From Deltaproteobacteria bacterium (GTDB taxonomy: Bacteria; Desulfobacterota; Desulfuromonadia; Desulfuromonadales; BM103): a DNA stretch of 64,000 nucleotides. The DNA lies in assembly GCA_024636215.1 (NCBI GenBank), contig JAGXHL010000093.1, positions 62,001 to 126,000 on the forward strand, given 5' to 3'. A model generated the notes under the pieces. It did no database searches. It was given only the letters and a program-made list of their open reading frames with translations, and was not told where the DNA came from. Shown piece after piece: positions 46,358 to 57,042 of the stretch. Each line of letters opens with the position of its first letter. The stretch's first letter is position 1. A program made the translations under genes and the position numbers.

Positions 46358-47056
46358 ATGCCGAAACTGCGCTGCTTTCTTTGCTTTCTGGCCATAAGTC
46401 TCCTGGTAGGGCTCTGGGGTTGTGGTTCCAAGGCCTCTGCCAAGCCTACAGAGAGCAGCATTGTGCCGGCAATCTCCCCCGGAAAGGGTCTCTTTCGAAG
46501 TCACGAATTTCGCAGCACACTGAAAGCATTGCCGAACTGGTCTCGTGTTATGGCGTCTGCCGAAGCACAGACGGAAGAGTATTACGCTTGTGACGCAAAG
46601 CTTGAGACCTGCTCCTCTGCAGCTCTGAGCTGGCAGAAAATCATTCGGCAAAGTTTTGATCTGCCGGCCATGGAGCAACTGAAAGCCGTGAACAGTTATT
46701 TTAACCGCTGGCCCTATCGGTTGGATATCGATGTTTACGGGGTAACTGACTACTGGGCCACTCCGGGAGAGTTCCTCAGGCTTTCCGGAGATTGCGAGGA
46801 TTACAGCATTACCAAATATTATGCCTTGCGACAACTTGGTTTCCGGATCGACGATATGCGTATTGTCCTGCTCAAAGACACTATCCGAAACATCAATCAC
46901 GCGATCCTGGCGGTCAAGCTTGATGATGAATCCTATGTTCTGGACAATCTGTCTGATCTGGTGCTTTTGCATCTCAAGTACGAGCATTATATCCCGCAAT
47001 ATTCTGTCAATGAGTTCTACCGCTGGGCCCACGTGGCCCCGGGAGCGTTACGTTAA
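46358..47056 (+). CDS. lapG: LapG-like periplasmic transglutaminase-type cysteine protease
   Basis: The 232-residue BTLCP-family protease is expected to release the adhesin by cutting at TAAG. Catalytic triad by position: Cys146 in GDCEDYS, His181 in NHAI, Asp196 in LDNL. The Asp and Glu flanking the Cys also match LapG's calcium site. An N-terminal signal (about 1-24) ends LLVGLWGC, possibly a lipoprotein signal though the lipobox is imperfect. I choose the ATG at 46358 (GGAG 8 bases upstream) over the GTG at 46352. It starts 14 bases after the HlyD gene. Confidence 0.9.
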   Translation: MPKLRCFLCFLAISLLVGLWGCGSKASAKPTESSIVPAISPGKGLFRSHEFRSTLKALPNWSRVMASAEAQTEEYYACDAKLETCSSAALSWQKIIRQSFDLPAMEQLKAVNSYFNRWPYRLDIDVYGVTDYWATPGEFLRLSGDCEDYSITKYYALRQLGFRIDDMRIVLLKDTIRNINHAILAVKLDDESYVLDNLSDLVLLHLKYEHYIPQYSVNEFYRWAHVAPGALR

Positions 47057-47095
47057 GTCTTTTCATCTGATCTAAAGTTTAAGGAGACGCAAGCA

Positions 47096-49195
47096 ATGCA
47101 CGCAAAGGATACGAAACTGACGATTTCCACTACAGCAGCGCTCCCGGAGTACCCGGCGGCGTCGCGGAAAAAGGTGTTCTGGTTCGGTCTTGGCATCATT
47201 GTCCTGGTCGTGATTGTCGCCGTTGTCTGGGTGGCCTGGGGGACTCAGATAAGGGAACGGGAGTTCGAAGCGAATCTGCAGAAACGGCTTGAATTGATGG
47301 CCTCATCGCAGGTGCAGTTGACGAATACAATGCTGGAAACGGCCATCGAACAAGCCAACCGGGTGATCAACTCGGAACTCTTCAAACTGTATGCCGCTGA
47401 GGTTAAACTGGTTGAAGATGATGTCTCGAAGCTGGTCTCCGGGCCTCTGCCCGGGCAAACCTCTGCTGATGAAGGCCTCGCCCAGCTTTCTGCCCAGTTG
47501 CCGATGATGCAGAGCCTGCTGATCGAATTTACCCGTATTACAGGTTATACCGGCGGTCGGGTTGTGAACCCGAGCGGCACTGTTTATATTGCGACCGATG
47601 CAACGACGACACCCTTGCGCGCTGATCAGATGGGTTTCGTCAATCAAGTTTTAAAGACCCAGAAAGTCAAGTTTGCGCCAATTCAAAACACGCCGGTCGG
47701 CCTGGTCCTGGAATCTTTCCTGCCCATATTCCCGCCAGAAGCGAGTGGTCTTGACCCTGCACCGGTTGCTGTCCTGCTATTGACCAAGGTCGTTGGTGAG
47801 CGGATCAATCAGATGCAGACCAACAGCTTGCTGGAGAAGGGTGAAAGGGCCCGCTTGCTGCAGAACGGTGCTGAAGGTTACGAAGAGGTTGTGCCCTGGC
47901 TACCCGGGAAATTGCAGAAAATCACCACGCCTTTGAGCCTTGATCAGGCAGAGGCGCTGCCTTTTGCTGTCCGCTCTTCTCTGGCGGGTGGGACCCGAGC
48001 TTACTCGCTGGGCCTGCCGATTTCTGGTGCTGATATGTGGGTCCTGGTCGAAGCTGATTACGATGTGGCGCGTGAAGCCTTGCGTGGGCAGCAGAAAGCC
48101 CTGTTGAGCATCGCCACACTTTTGATCATCTCCTTTGCCATTGCGTTTGGCGCTGTGTGGGCTCTGTTGATCAGCAACCAGGAGCGTAAGGCGGCCAGGC
48201 ACTTTGAAAGCCTTGCCGAGGAGATTGAAAAACAGCGACAGCTTCTGGATAGAATTAATAACACGATTTCTGACTACATCGTACTCAAGGATCTGCAGGG
48301 AAAATATCTCTATGTCAACCCTGCCTTCGCCCGTGCGGTGGGGCGCAGCCCTGAAGAGCTGATCGGGTTGGATAATGAAGCTGTTTTTGGTTATGACACG
48401 GCCCGCCGCCTTGAACATTCCGACCAGCAGGTTTTAGCCAGCGGGGAGCCGATCACCTTCAATGAACAGCTCTATCTGCAATCGCAACCCCACCATTTGC
48501 AAATTTCGAAATCCGCATTGAAAGATGCAGCAGGCAAGCCTTCCGGGATTGTCTCGGTTGTTCGTGATGTGACGGAAATTGTCGAAGTGCAGAAGCGGCA
48601 TGAACAGGCGACGGCAAAAACAGTAGAGGCCCTGGTGCGTGCCATTGAATTGACCGACCCCTATCTGGCGGGTCATTCTCGCTTGATGGGGCGCCTCAGC
48701 GTCGCGGTTGCCAAGGCCATGAATGCCAGCGATATGGTGATTGCTACGGTTGATACAGCCGCCAACCTTTCCCAGGTTGGAAAACTGTTCCTCGATCGGG
48801 ATCTGCTCTTCAAGGCTGAGGCTTTAACCGCTGAAGAAAAATTTGAGTTGGAGCAGCATGTTGAACACGCCGTTAACGTTCTGCAGGATATCGATTTTGG
48901 TTTGCCCGTCTTCGATGCGGTCTACCAGATGAATGAGACTCTCGATGGGCAGGGCTACCCGAACGGTTTACAGGGGGATGAGATTGGCCTGCCCGCGCGG
49001 ATTCTTGCCGTCGTCAACAGCTTTTGTGCCATGGTTGAGCCACGTGCTTACCGGGCGGCTCGATCAACAGGTGAAACGCTGGAGATTATCAAAGCCGGCG
49101 ACAGTTCTTACGACCAACAGGTGGTGTCCGCTCTCAAGGAAGTTGTGCAATCGGCAATCGGTGAAAAACTGCTCGGCAGGCACTCCAAGGATTGA
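47096..49195 (+). CDS. Membrane sensor with PAS and degenerate HD-GYP domain, in LapD position
   Basis: The 699-residue protein has transmembrane helices at about 27-48 and 336-358 enclosing a periplasmic sensor domain of some 285 residues. A PAS domain follows (about 378-490, DYIVLKDLQGKYLYVNPAF), then an HD-GYP domain (about 505-695). The HD-GYP fold is clear (GHS, LTAEEKFELEQHVEHA, GQGYPNGLQGDEIGLPARI) but key metal ligands are gone: HD is SQ (NLSQVGK), HH is MN (QMNETLDG), and the later Asp is Asn/Cys (VVNSFCAM). It should be unable to hydrolyse cyclic di-GMP and may only bind it. AAGGAG precedes the ATG. Last of the export-lapG unit; a LapD-like role is inferred from position and topology. 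Confidence 0.83.
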   Translation: MHAKDTKLTISTTAALPEYPAASRKKVFWFGLGIIVLVVIVAVVWVAWGTQIREREFEANLQKRLELMASSQVQLTNTMLETAIEQANRVINSELFKLYAAEVKLVEDDVSKLVSGPLPGQTSADEGLAQLSAQLPMMQSLLIEFTRITGYTGGRVVNPSGTVYIATDATTTPLRADQMGFVNQVLKTQKVKFAPIQNTPVGLVLESFLPIFPPEASGLDPAPVAVLLLTKVVGERINQMQTNSLLEKGERARLLQNGAEGYEEVVPWLPGKLQKITTPLSLDQAEALPFAVRSSLAGGTRAYSLGLPISGADMWVLVEADYDVAREALRGQQKALLSIATLLIISFAIAFGAVWALLISNQERKAARHFESLAEEIEKQRQLLDRINNTISDYIVLKDLQGKYLYVNPAFARAVGRSPEELIGLDNEAVFGYDTARRLEHSDQQVLASGEPITFNEQLYLQSQPHHLQISKSALKDAAGKPSGIVSVVRDVTEIVEVQKRHEQATAKTVEALVRAIELTDPYLAGHSRLMGRLSVAVAKAMNASDMVIATVDTAANLSQVGKLFLDRDLLFKAEALTAEEKFELEQHVEHAVNVLQDIDFGLPVFDAVYQMNETLDGQGYPNGLQGDEIGLPARILAVVNSFCAMVEPRAYRAARSTGETLEIIKAGDSSYDQQVVSALKEVVQSAIGEKLLGRHSKD

Positions 49196-49303
49196 TTCTC
49201 GCTTACTATCAGTAAGCTCTGCAACCTGTGGCGCCTGGTTACTTTATTTGTTTTGTGGCCAGGCGCTCTCTTCCCATTACCAGCCAATCGTGTATATAAT
49301 TAG

Positions 49304-49484
49304 TTTTCGTCCGGAAACGGCCCTTTTCCGCAATCTCTGCGTCAATCGGCGGATTTGATTGTGCGGCGTAAAGCACTACGCCTCCGCTCAAATCCTTGAT
49401 TTCCTTGACCTTACGAAAAATTGCTCGCTTCCAGATCGAAAACTGCACTGTGCCCATCCGGATTTTCCGGATGGGCACTAATTA
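49304..49484. repeat. 180-bp direct repeat, copy A
   Basis: It begins TTTTCGTCCGG and ends in hairpin GCCCATCCGG-ATTTT-CCGGATGGGC followed by ACTAATTA. About 90% identical to 50480-50659. With flanking bases it fills the gap 49196-49514, where I see no gene. The hairpin could act as a terminator. Confidence 0.93.
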
Positions 49485-49514
49485 GCGGATCAACTTATAA
49501 TTGTTGGAGCTTTT

Positions 49515-50471
49515 ATGAACAACTTCAGTCGGGCCGTTCGCCAGACCATCGGTGAAGACTTGAAGAGTCAAGAGGTTCAGACGATCCAGGTTAATCTTGG
49601 CTTGCTCTGTAATTTGAGCTGTCGACATTGTCACGTCGAAGCGAATCCCATACGGACCGAGGTCATGACCTGGGAGACGATGCAAAGTGTCTTGCGGCTG
49701 GCGAAAGCACTGCCGGACGCTCGGGTTGACCTCACCGGGGGGGCTCCTGAACTTAACCCCTTTTTCAAGGATTTCGTCGCAGCTCTCAAGGGCAGCGGTC
49801 ACCAGGTTCAGGTGCGGACCAACCTGACCGTATTCTTTGAAGCCGGACAGGCTGACACGCCAGAATTTCTTGCCAGTCACGGTGTTCACCTGGTGGCCTC
49901 GTTGCCCTGCTATCTGGATGACAATGTTGACAGACAGCGGGGTGGCGGTGTCTACAAGCGGAGTATCGCCGCTTTGCGACGGTTGAACTCTCTCGGCTAT
50001 GGACGTCTGCCCGCATTGCCCTTGAACCTCGTTTACAATCCCGGTGGAGCCTTCTTGCCTCCTGATCAGGAGACTCTGGAAGAGGCTTACCGCAAACAAC
50101 TGAAGGATCGTTTTGAGGTGGAGTTTACCAGGCTTCTGACCATAACCAACATGCCGATGGGACGCTTCCTGAATGATCTGCAGCGTGATGGTGAAGCAGA
50201 AAGCTATAAATCGCTGCTCGAAGATAGCTTTAACCAGTCAACACTGGACGGGTTGATGTGCCGTCACCAGATCTGCGTCGCGTGGAATGGCTATCTCTCT
50301 GATTGTGATTTCAACAGCGCCTTGGGTCTGCCACTCACTGCAGGGCTGGCCAGACATATTGACGACCTTGAGCCAGAAAAGTTGCGGGGGCGCGATATCG
50401 TGACTGGTGAGCACTGCTTCGGTTGTACCGCCGGCTGTGGGTCCTCCTGTGGCGGTGCACTGGTCGCATAG
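49515..50471 (+). CDS. ArsS-like radical SAM protein (DUF3641)
   Basis: The 318-residue radical SAM enzyme has cluster motif CNLSCRHC (Cys32, Cys36, Cys39) and TGGAPELNP. The Cys-rich C-terminus CFGCTAGCGSSCGG is characteristic of the arsenosugar-biosynthesis ArsS group, whose relatives often have selenocysteine here; this copy has Cys. It probably carries out a radical step on an arsenic or related small molecule, but no arsM or other arsenic gene is adjacent, so the substrate is uncertain. Weak ribosome-binding site (TTGGAGC). It is bracketed by copies A and B of the 180-bp repeat. Confidence 0.82.
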   Translation: MNNFSRAVRQTIGEDLKSQEVQTIQVNLGLLCNLSCRHCHVEANPIRTEVMTWETMQSVLRLAKALPDARVDLTGGAPELNPFFKDFVAALKGSGHQVQVRTNLTVFFEAGQADTPEFLASHGVHLVASLPCYLDDNVDRQRGGGVYKRSIAALRRLNSLGYGRLPALPLNLVYNPGGAFLPPDQETLEEAYRKQLKDRFEVEFTRLLTITNMPMGRFLNDLQRDGEAESYKSLLEDSFNQSTLDGLMCRHQICVAWNGYLSDCDFNSALGLPLTAGLARHIDDLEPEKLRGRDIVTGEHCFGCTAGCGSSCGGALVA

Positions 50472-50479
50472 TTATTTGG

Positions 50480-50659
50480 TTTTCGTCCGGGAACGGCTCT
50501 TTTCCGCAATCTCTGCGTCCATCGGCGGATTTGATTGTGCGGCGTAAAGCACTACGCCTCCGCTCAAATCCTTGATTTCCTTGACCTTACGAAAAACTGC
50601 TCGCTCCAGATCGAAAACTGCACCCTGGCCATCCGGAGTTTCCGGATGGCCACTATTTA
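50480..50659. repeat. 180-bp direct repeat, copy B
   Basis: It starts 9 bases after the stop of the radical SAM gene and ends in hairpin GGCCATCCGG-AGTTT-CCGGATGGCC. The two stem bases that differ from copy A change together, so the pairing is kept. The following 50660-50773 holds no clear feature. Confidence 0.93.
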
Positions 50660-50773
50660 GGCCGGTTAAGCGGGCAGCAAAGGTCTTCTGGAAACTCTCA
50701 GGAGACCTTTTGACTCTCTCTTGAGGATATCCGCAATGCAACAAGATTGACAGTCAGGTTAAGAGTGATTAGG

Positions 50774-53329
50774 ATGCTGAAACCTGCCATGAATAAACAC
50801 TCTTTTGCCATACTCTTGTTGCTGCTTTCACTGCTGGTCACCAGCCCGGCAGACGCGCGACTGACACTCGGTATTGTGCCTGGTACTCTAGATTCTTCCG
50901 GAGAGGTCTCGCCCGCCCTGGCAAACTCCCTCGCGGCGCTGCTCACTGAGAGGCTGCAGGAAGAAGTCGTCGTCAAGGAACTCTCCGATGCCGCCACCTT
51001 GATCAACTGGATCGACCGGTTTGCCATGCTTGACCTGGCTTTGCTCTCCTCGAAAGTTGTTGAGGCTAACCCCGGTCGCTTTCTGTCGGTTGGCAAAATC
51101 GATCCGCCCGGTGACCTGCTCCTGGTCTCCCGACAGGGAGTGAGTGGCGACTGGCTGCAGCGTGCAGCTGAAGCCCTGCGTGAACCGGAGCTCTTCGGTG
51201 AAGAAGCAATGACAAAAACCGTTCCGGGTGAGGCACCGCTTCGGCAAGAACAGCCCGTGACGGCTCTCGACAGACGACCGCTGCCAGCGGGCACAGACGT
51301 TTCAGCAGAGCAAGGGCTGGACCATGTGCCGCCTTTAAGCCCGGGCCGTGCCTGGACTCCGGATGTGGAGATGGGCAGCAGTGTTTTTATCCCCAGTGAC
51401 GAGTCGCAGCTGAAAAAGCTGGTTCTTGGTGTTGTTTCTGCTCCTGGTGGCCTGCTGGGCAATACCGAACAGGCTCAGCAATTGGCTCGCTTCCTCGAAG
51501 AAACCCTGCCGGTTTCCATTACGATCAGAGAATTCTCCCGTATGGAAGCCTTCACGGAGTGGTTTATGCGCTATAAAATGGTCGATCTGGCCATTTTGTC
51601 GCGTCCCCTCGCAGAGACAAACCTGGGTCGAGATTATCAGCCCCTGGTAAAACTCATGCGCTCGGATAAGCCGGGAGAATATTCAGCAGAGCTGGTAATT
51701 ATGCGGAGCGGCCAGAACCTGGAACTGTTTGAGCCGTTAAAGCGGACCCTGCTGGACATGGCGCAGCTTTCTGACGGACAGGCTCTTATGCAGACATTGA
51801 ATGTCAGCGAAGTCCTTGGTCTGGATGAAACTGTTCACTTGCCGGTATTGGCCGAGGAAGGTTCCGCACCTCTGCCTGAGACTTTACCCGAGCCGATAGA
51901 GGACGTCGTTACCGAGCTCGTTGAAGAAAAATTGGCACCGGCTGCCGAATATGTTGATCCTGTCGAACCTTTAGCCCCACCGACCTTTGTCGTTGAGACC
52001 TTGCCTGAGCTCCCGCAGGCGGTGATGCCGCCTGTCGTGCCGCCGATGCCGGTTGTCGACGGCAGAGTTCCTGATCTTCCAGAGCCAAAAGAGAAGCCTG
52101 GGGCACCCGCAGCGCCCGCTCTCGCGACAGATATTACGCTCCCCGAGATCGCGCCCCGGGCAACGGAGTCCCCGAAATTACCTGTGCCGCCGCTGCCCCC
52201 CGTTGTAATTGAGCCACCCGTTGCCGTTGAGCCACCCGTTGCCGTTGAGCCACCTGTTGTTGTTGAGCCACCTGTTGTCGTTGAGCCACCTGTTGTCGTT
52301 GACCCGCCAGTACTTGTTGAGTCTCCAATCGTTGAGGAGCCACCAGCGTTGCCTGTCACTGAGGTTGTGGAGGTTGAAGTTATTCCTTCTGCTGAGGAAG
52401 CTGCTGTGGCGGTTGCTTCAGATTCGTCTCCGGAACAACGAGGCCAAGCTCCTGCTTCGCCAGTCGTTCAGAAGCCGGCGGAAGAGTCGCTGTCTGGTGA
52501 AGTCGCCGTAGTCGAGACTGAGCTGCCGGCCGCTACTTCGACTCTACCCGAAACCATGACGCTGCAAGAACAGCGTATGATCGAAGAGACCAAACTCTTT
52601 GCGGCACTTACGTCTGAAATTGAAGATGCCGAGAAAATGACCTTTGAGCAAGAGCTGATCCCGGAAAACCCACTCAATGCGGAGATCCTTACCATTTTAG
52701 GTGAAGATACCGTGGCTTCCGTGGTCTCGCAGCCGGATATCCCCCAGGAATTCCGCCCTTCAGGCGTTCCTGTCGTCAGGGCTCCAAGCTCTTTGAGACC
52801 TCGTGTGACAGAGGAGGATGCACTGATTGTCGCGTCTATGCCCGAACCTCTCAAGCAAACGATACCTGACTCACCGCCGCAGCTTTTGCCAATATCCGAA
52901 CCTGAGCCGGGGATCATTTATGTCGTGCCTTTCGCCGCTGTCATGGTGCCCAACGAAGTCAATGACAGGCTCTTTGATGAGTTCATCGATCAGTTGAATC
53001 AGGGAGGGGAAGAGTTTGGCGTGCAGTTTGTTATCCTCAAAGAGGGTTTGCAGCGCGTTGCTCCGGATTGGCTGGCGATACGTAAATACGTAACCGGAGA
53101 AATCTACGCCTACGTTGAAGATTCCAGCTGCTGCGCAACGGAGTTGCGGACCAGGGCTCGGTTGACTTACCATCGTCCGGGTCGCGAGGTTCCTGAATTC
53201 GCCTATGAATACCCGGTCAAGGCTTTCTTTGACCATGACAGTTCAACCCTTGAAGTCGAGCGCATTAAGGTCGCTGAAGACATCGCTGCGCAACTGTCAG
53301 GTGAACTTCTCAAGACGCTGCGCAACTGA
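50774..53329 (+). CDS. Large exported protein with two PBP-like domains and Pro-rich linker
   Basis: The protein has about 851 residues from this start. A signal sequence (LLLLLSLLVTSPADA) precedes two related domains (about 20-120 and 210-360). Each begins LGIVPG or LGVVSAPG and contains W-x-x-(F/Y)-x-M-x-DLA-x-LS, then NxGR, resembling the first lobe of PhnD-type periplasmic binding proteins. A long acidic Pro/Val linker (about 375-640) holds six 18-base repeats. The C-terminal domain (about 700-850, starting IIYVVPFAAVMV) is unrecognised. The start is uncertain: ATG 50774 is used, ATG 50789 or TTG 50747 are possible, and none has a good ribosome-binding site. It lies between repeat copies B and C. 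Function unknown. Confidence 0.65.
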   Translation: MLKPAMNKHSFAILLLLLSLLVTSPADARLTLGIVPGTLDSSGEVSPALANSLAALLTERLQEEVVVKELSDAATLINWIDRFAMLDLALLSSKVVEANPGRFLSVGKIDPPGDLLLVSRQGVSGDWLQRAAEALREPELFGEEAMTKTVPGEAPLRQEQPVTALDRRPLPAGTDVSAEQGLDHVPPLSPGRAWTPDVEMGSSVFIPSDESQLKKLVLGVVSAPGGLLGNTEQAQQLARFLEETLPVSITIREFSRMEAFTEWFMRYKMVDLAILSRPLAETNLGRDYQPLVKLMRSDKPGEYSAELVIMRSGQNLELFEPLKRTLLDMAQLSDGQALMQTLNVSEVLGLDETVHLPVLAEEGSAPLPETLPEPIEDVVTELVEEKLAPAAEYVDPVEPLAPPTFVVETLPELPQAVMPPVVPPMPVVDGRVPDLPEPKEKPGAPAAPALATDITLPEIAPRATESPKLPVPPLPPVVIEPPVAVEPPVAVEPPVVVEPPVVVEPPVVVDPPVLVESPIVEEPPALPVTEVVEVEVIPSAEEAAVAVASDSSPEQRGQAPASPVVQKPAEESLSGEVAVVETELPAATSTLPETMTLQEQRMIEETKLFAALTSEIEDAEKMTFEQELIPENPLNAEILTILGEDTVASVVSQPDIPQEFRPSGVPVVRAPSSLRPRVTEEDALIVASMPEPLKQTIPDSPPQLLPISEPEPGIIYVVPFAAVMVPNEVNDRLFDEFIDQLNQGGEEFGVQFVILKEGLQRVAPDWLAIRKYVTGEIYAYVEDSSCCATELRTRARLTYHRPGREVPEFAYEYPVKAFFDHDSSTLEVERIKVAEDIAAQLSGELLKTLRN
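52211..52318 (+). repeat. 18-bp coding repeat (EPPVVV) x6
   Basis: Six 18-base units starting GAGCCACC encode EPPVAV or EPPVVV variants. The last unit has diverged. It lies in the Pro-rich linker. Confidence 0.92.
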
Positions 53330-53336
53330 TTCGTTC

Positions 53337-53390
53337 CCAGATCGAAAACTTCACCCTGTCCATCCGGAGTTTCCGAATGGGCACTAATTA
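53337..53390. repeat. 180-bp repeat, partial copy C (54 bp)
   Basis: It matches only the last 54 bases of copies A and B (CCAGATCGAAAACT to the ACTAATTA end), with the hairpin weakened by two mismatches. It starts 8 bases after the stop of the large exported protein. Confidence 0.85.
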
Positions 53391-53477
53391 TTTCGCTGAC
53401 TTGAATCGTTATGGCCACAAACGTCTGGCGATCGACAGACGATTCTCTTTTATTCTGTAAATATTTCTGAAAATACC

Positions 53478-53505
53478 TTGACAATCTCAATATGCTGATT
53501 ATATT
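53478..53505 (+). promoter_or_regulatory. groESL promoter
   Basis: TTGACA (53478-53483) is 16 bases from TATATT (53500-53505), just upstream of the CIRCE repeat. Confidence 0.75.
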
Positions 53506-53516
53506 TAGGCCTGCTT

Positions 53517-53543
53517 TTGGCACTCTTCGATTGCGAGTGCCAA
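53517..53543. promoter_or_regulatory. CIRCE element (HrcA operator)
   Basis: TTGGCACTC-N9-GAGTGCCAA is a perfect inverted repeat with canonical spacing, differing from the consensus TTAGCACTC arm by A to G. It overlaps the expected transcript start, so HrcA repression of groESL is likely. hrcA itself is not in the window. Confidence 0.93.
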
Positions 53544-53622
53544 TATAGTCATCCCGGTAAGGATTAATATTAATCAAGTGGATTTATATCCCGGATTTTC
53601 TCAAGAAAGGAGAACAAATGTT

Positions 53623-53910
53623 ATGAACATCAGACCTTTGCACGACCGGATTATCGTAGAACGCCTCGAGGAGGAGACCACGACAGCTGCCGGTATCATC
53701 ATCCCGGATTCTGCCAAAGAAAAGCCTATGCAGGGTAACGTTGTTGCTGCAGGTAAGGGCAAAATGACCGAAGACGGCAAAGTTTTGCCTCTTGATGTCA
53801 AAGTGGGTGACAAGGTGCTGTTCGGCAAGTATTCCGGCACCGAGATCAAGATCGAAGGCAAAGAGTTTCTGATGATGCGTGAGGACGATGTCCTCGGCGT
53901 CGTCGAATAA
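53623..53910 (+). CDS. groES: Co-chaperonin GroES
   Basis: The 95-residue lid of the GroEL chamber starts [14 protein letters not shown] and has the mobile loop [13 protein letters not shown] start at ATG 53623, with AAGGAG about 11 bases upstream; the 15 extra upstream codons are not conserved in the family. Heat-shock regulated through CIRCE. groEL follows after 36 bases. Confidence 0.97.
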   Translation: MNIRPLHDRIIVERLEEETTTAAGIIIPDSAKEKPMQGNVVAAGKGKMTEDGKVLPLDVKVGDKVLFGKYSGTEIKIEGKEFLMMREDDVLGVVE

Positions 53911-53916
53911 GATTAA

Positions 53917-55602
<1,686 letters not shown>

Positions 55603-55635
55603 CGCCTGCTGCGCCAAACCTGAACACCAGCAAGC

Positions 55636-55674
55636 AAAAAGGGGACATGTACTAAGTTACGTGTCCCCTTTTTT
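55636..55674 (+). terminator. groESL terminator
   Basis: AAAAAGGGGACA and TGTCCCCTTTTTT form the outer stem, with a short inner stem GTAC/TTAC-like and a T-run. Downstream at 55727-55756 the 14-mer ATGTCCCCGGAAGG occurs twice in tandem; nothing else is seen before the next gene. Confidence 0.85.
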
Positions 55675-55831
55675 GCGCTTCTGGTTAAGACCTCTATGGG
55701 AAGGTGAAAACATTAAAACAGCTGTTATGTCCCCGGAAGGATGTCCCCGGAAGGCCAGGATGGTGGTTCGGATACTCCTTTTAGAGGACCTGTCTCCGAA
55801 TCCTGCGGGGGATTGCTGTCCCTTGAGAGTG

Positions 55832-56806
55832 TCAAACAATCAGCTTCTGTGAGTCCTCTCTGGCCATCGGCGTGACGGTGAAACTCTGTTCTCCGTCCGG
55901 CCGCTCAGCCAAGACCTCAACTTCACTTTGATCCTTGCCTTTGCCGTAGGTAGCAAGAATGGCTCCCGCTGTTTGCAGATCCAGCTCCGACGGACTTCCC
56001 GAAACCAGCCCTAATGGACCGGAGACGCCAGGTGTGCGCAGAATGATGTAATCACTTTTGGCCGCGGCCCGAATCGCCTCGTTATCTTTCTGGTGTCTGC
56101 CCAAAGTCAGCTTGGATTGCTCGGAAAGCCTGAACTGACGGCCGATTTTAAGCAGTTCGACATCATCGACGCTACAGTCGGGTTGATGGGTGATCAGGTC
56201 ACGCAGGCGGTCGGAGAAGTGGATTTCGGTCAACAGGCAGCCGCCTCCCGAGGAGGGGAAGTCCGTCAAGCCCCATGCTTTGGCCAGAGCTTCCTGGGGT
56301 TTGCGTGAACGGCCCTGAATAGCAAGGAGCTGGTCTCGATCGACCAGGCCTTGTTCTTCCATCGGTGTGGCCGGCAAAAGCTTGGCGCACAGAGGCCTGA
56401 TGATACGGTCCGGATGGCCGGAGTAGTTGGCGACGGTGCGTAACGCGTTGGCATTCTGGCTCATGGGTCTTTGTCCGAGGACCTCACCGGAGAAGAGGAA
56501 GTCGAAGCCGCGTTCGGCCATGATAGCGCCGGCCAGGCGAAACATCATGGCGTGGCAATCGATGCATGGGTTCATGTTCTTGCCATAGCCGTAGCGCGGA
56601 GTCTTGAGCATCTCAAGATGCATCTGGCTGATATTTTCAATGATCAGCGGGATGCCGATCTGCTTTGCGGAGTGTTCTGCTTTACTGCTGCCGAAAAATG
56701 GCGTGACAAAGGAAATGGCCGTCACTTCAACTCCCTGACGTTTAAGGCAGAGTGCAGCCAGGCTGCTGTCGAGCCCGCCGGAAAGGAGTCCCAAAGCTTT
56801 ACTCAT
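55832..56806 (-). CDS. PP-loop ATPase, MnmA/ThiI-like
   Basis: The 324-residue protein has N-terminal PP-loop LLSGGLDSSLA (residues 7-17) and NMNPCIDCH, like the active-site region of tRNA thiolases. It probably adenylates a substrate, perhaps for tRNA sulphur modification. A C-terminal part (about 190-320) differs from standard MnmA, so it is a separate group rather than MnmA itself. GGAGTAAG precedes the ATG. Divergent from pilT. Confidence 0.75.
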   Translation of the reverse strand: MSKALGLLSGGLDSSLAALCLKRQGVEVTAISFVTPFFGSSKAEHSAKQIGIPLIIENISQMHLEMLKTPRYGYGKNMNPCIDCHAMMFRLAGAIMAERGFDFLFSGEVLGQRPMSQNANALRTVANYSGHPDRIIRPLCAKLLPATPMEEQGLVDRDQLLAIQGRSRKPQEALAKAWGLTDFPSSGGGCLLTEIHFSDRLRDLITHQPDCSVDDVELLKIGRQFRLSEQSKLTLGRHQKDNEAIRAAAKSDYIILRTPGVSGPLGLVSGSPSELDLQTAGAILATYGKGKDQSEVEVLAERPDGEQSFTVTPMAREDSQKLIV

Positions 56807-57042
56807 AATGACTTACTCCATAGTTATCTGAATTGCTGATCGACTTGTTCAGCGCCGATTCAAAAGGTTAGTGGAACCGTGGGTTGATACCATGATGTTA
56901 CCTCAGATATCAAGTTGGAATCCACTCCCTGCGAGGTCGTAAATTCTGGCATTCAGCTTGACAATGAAAAGCCCTCTCTGCCAGAATGTCCTGCGCTTTG
57001 GAAGGGTTTTCCATAGCAACCAAAAGGCTTTCGGGAGAGATC

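Noticed and set aside
49239..50744. Similar minus-strand ORFs in repeat copies A and B as a gene family
   Set aside because: The shared peptide follows from the shared repeat DNA; starts fall in the hairpin and no ribosome-binding site precedes them.
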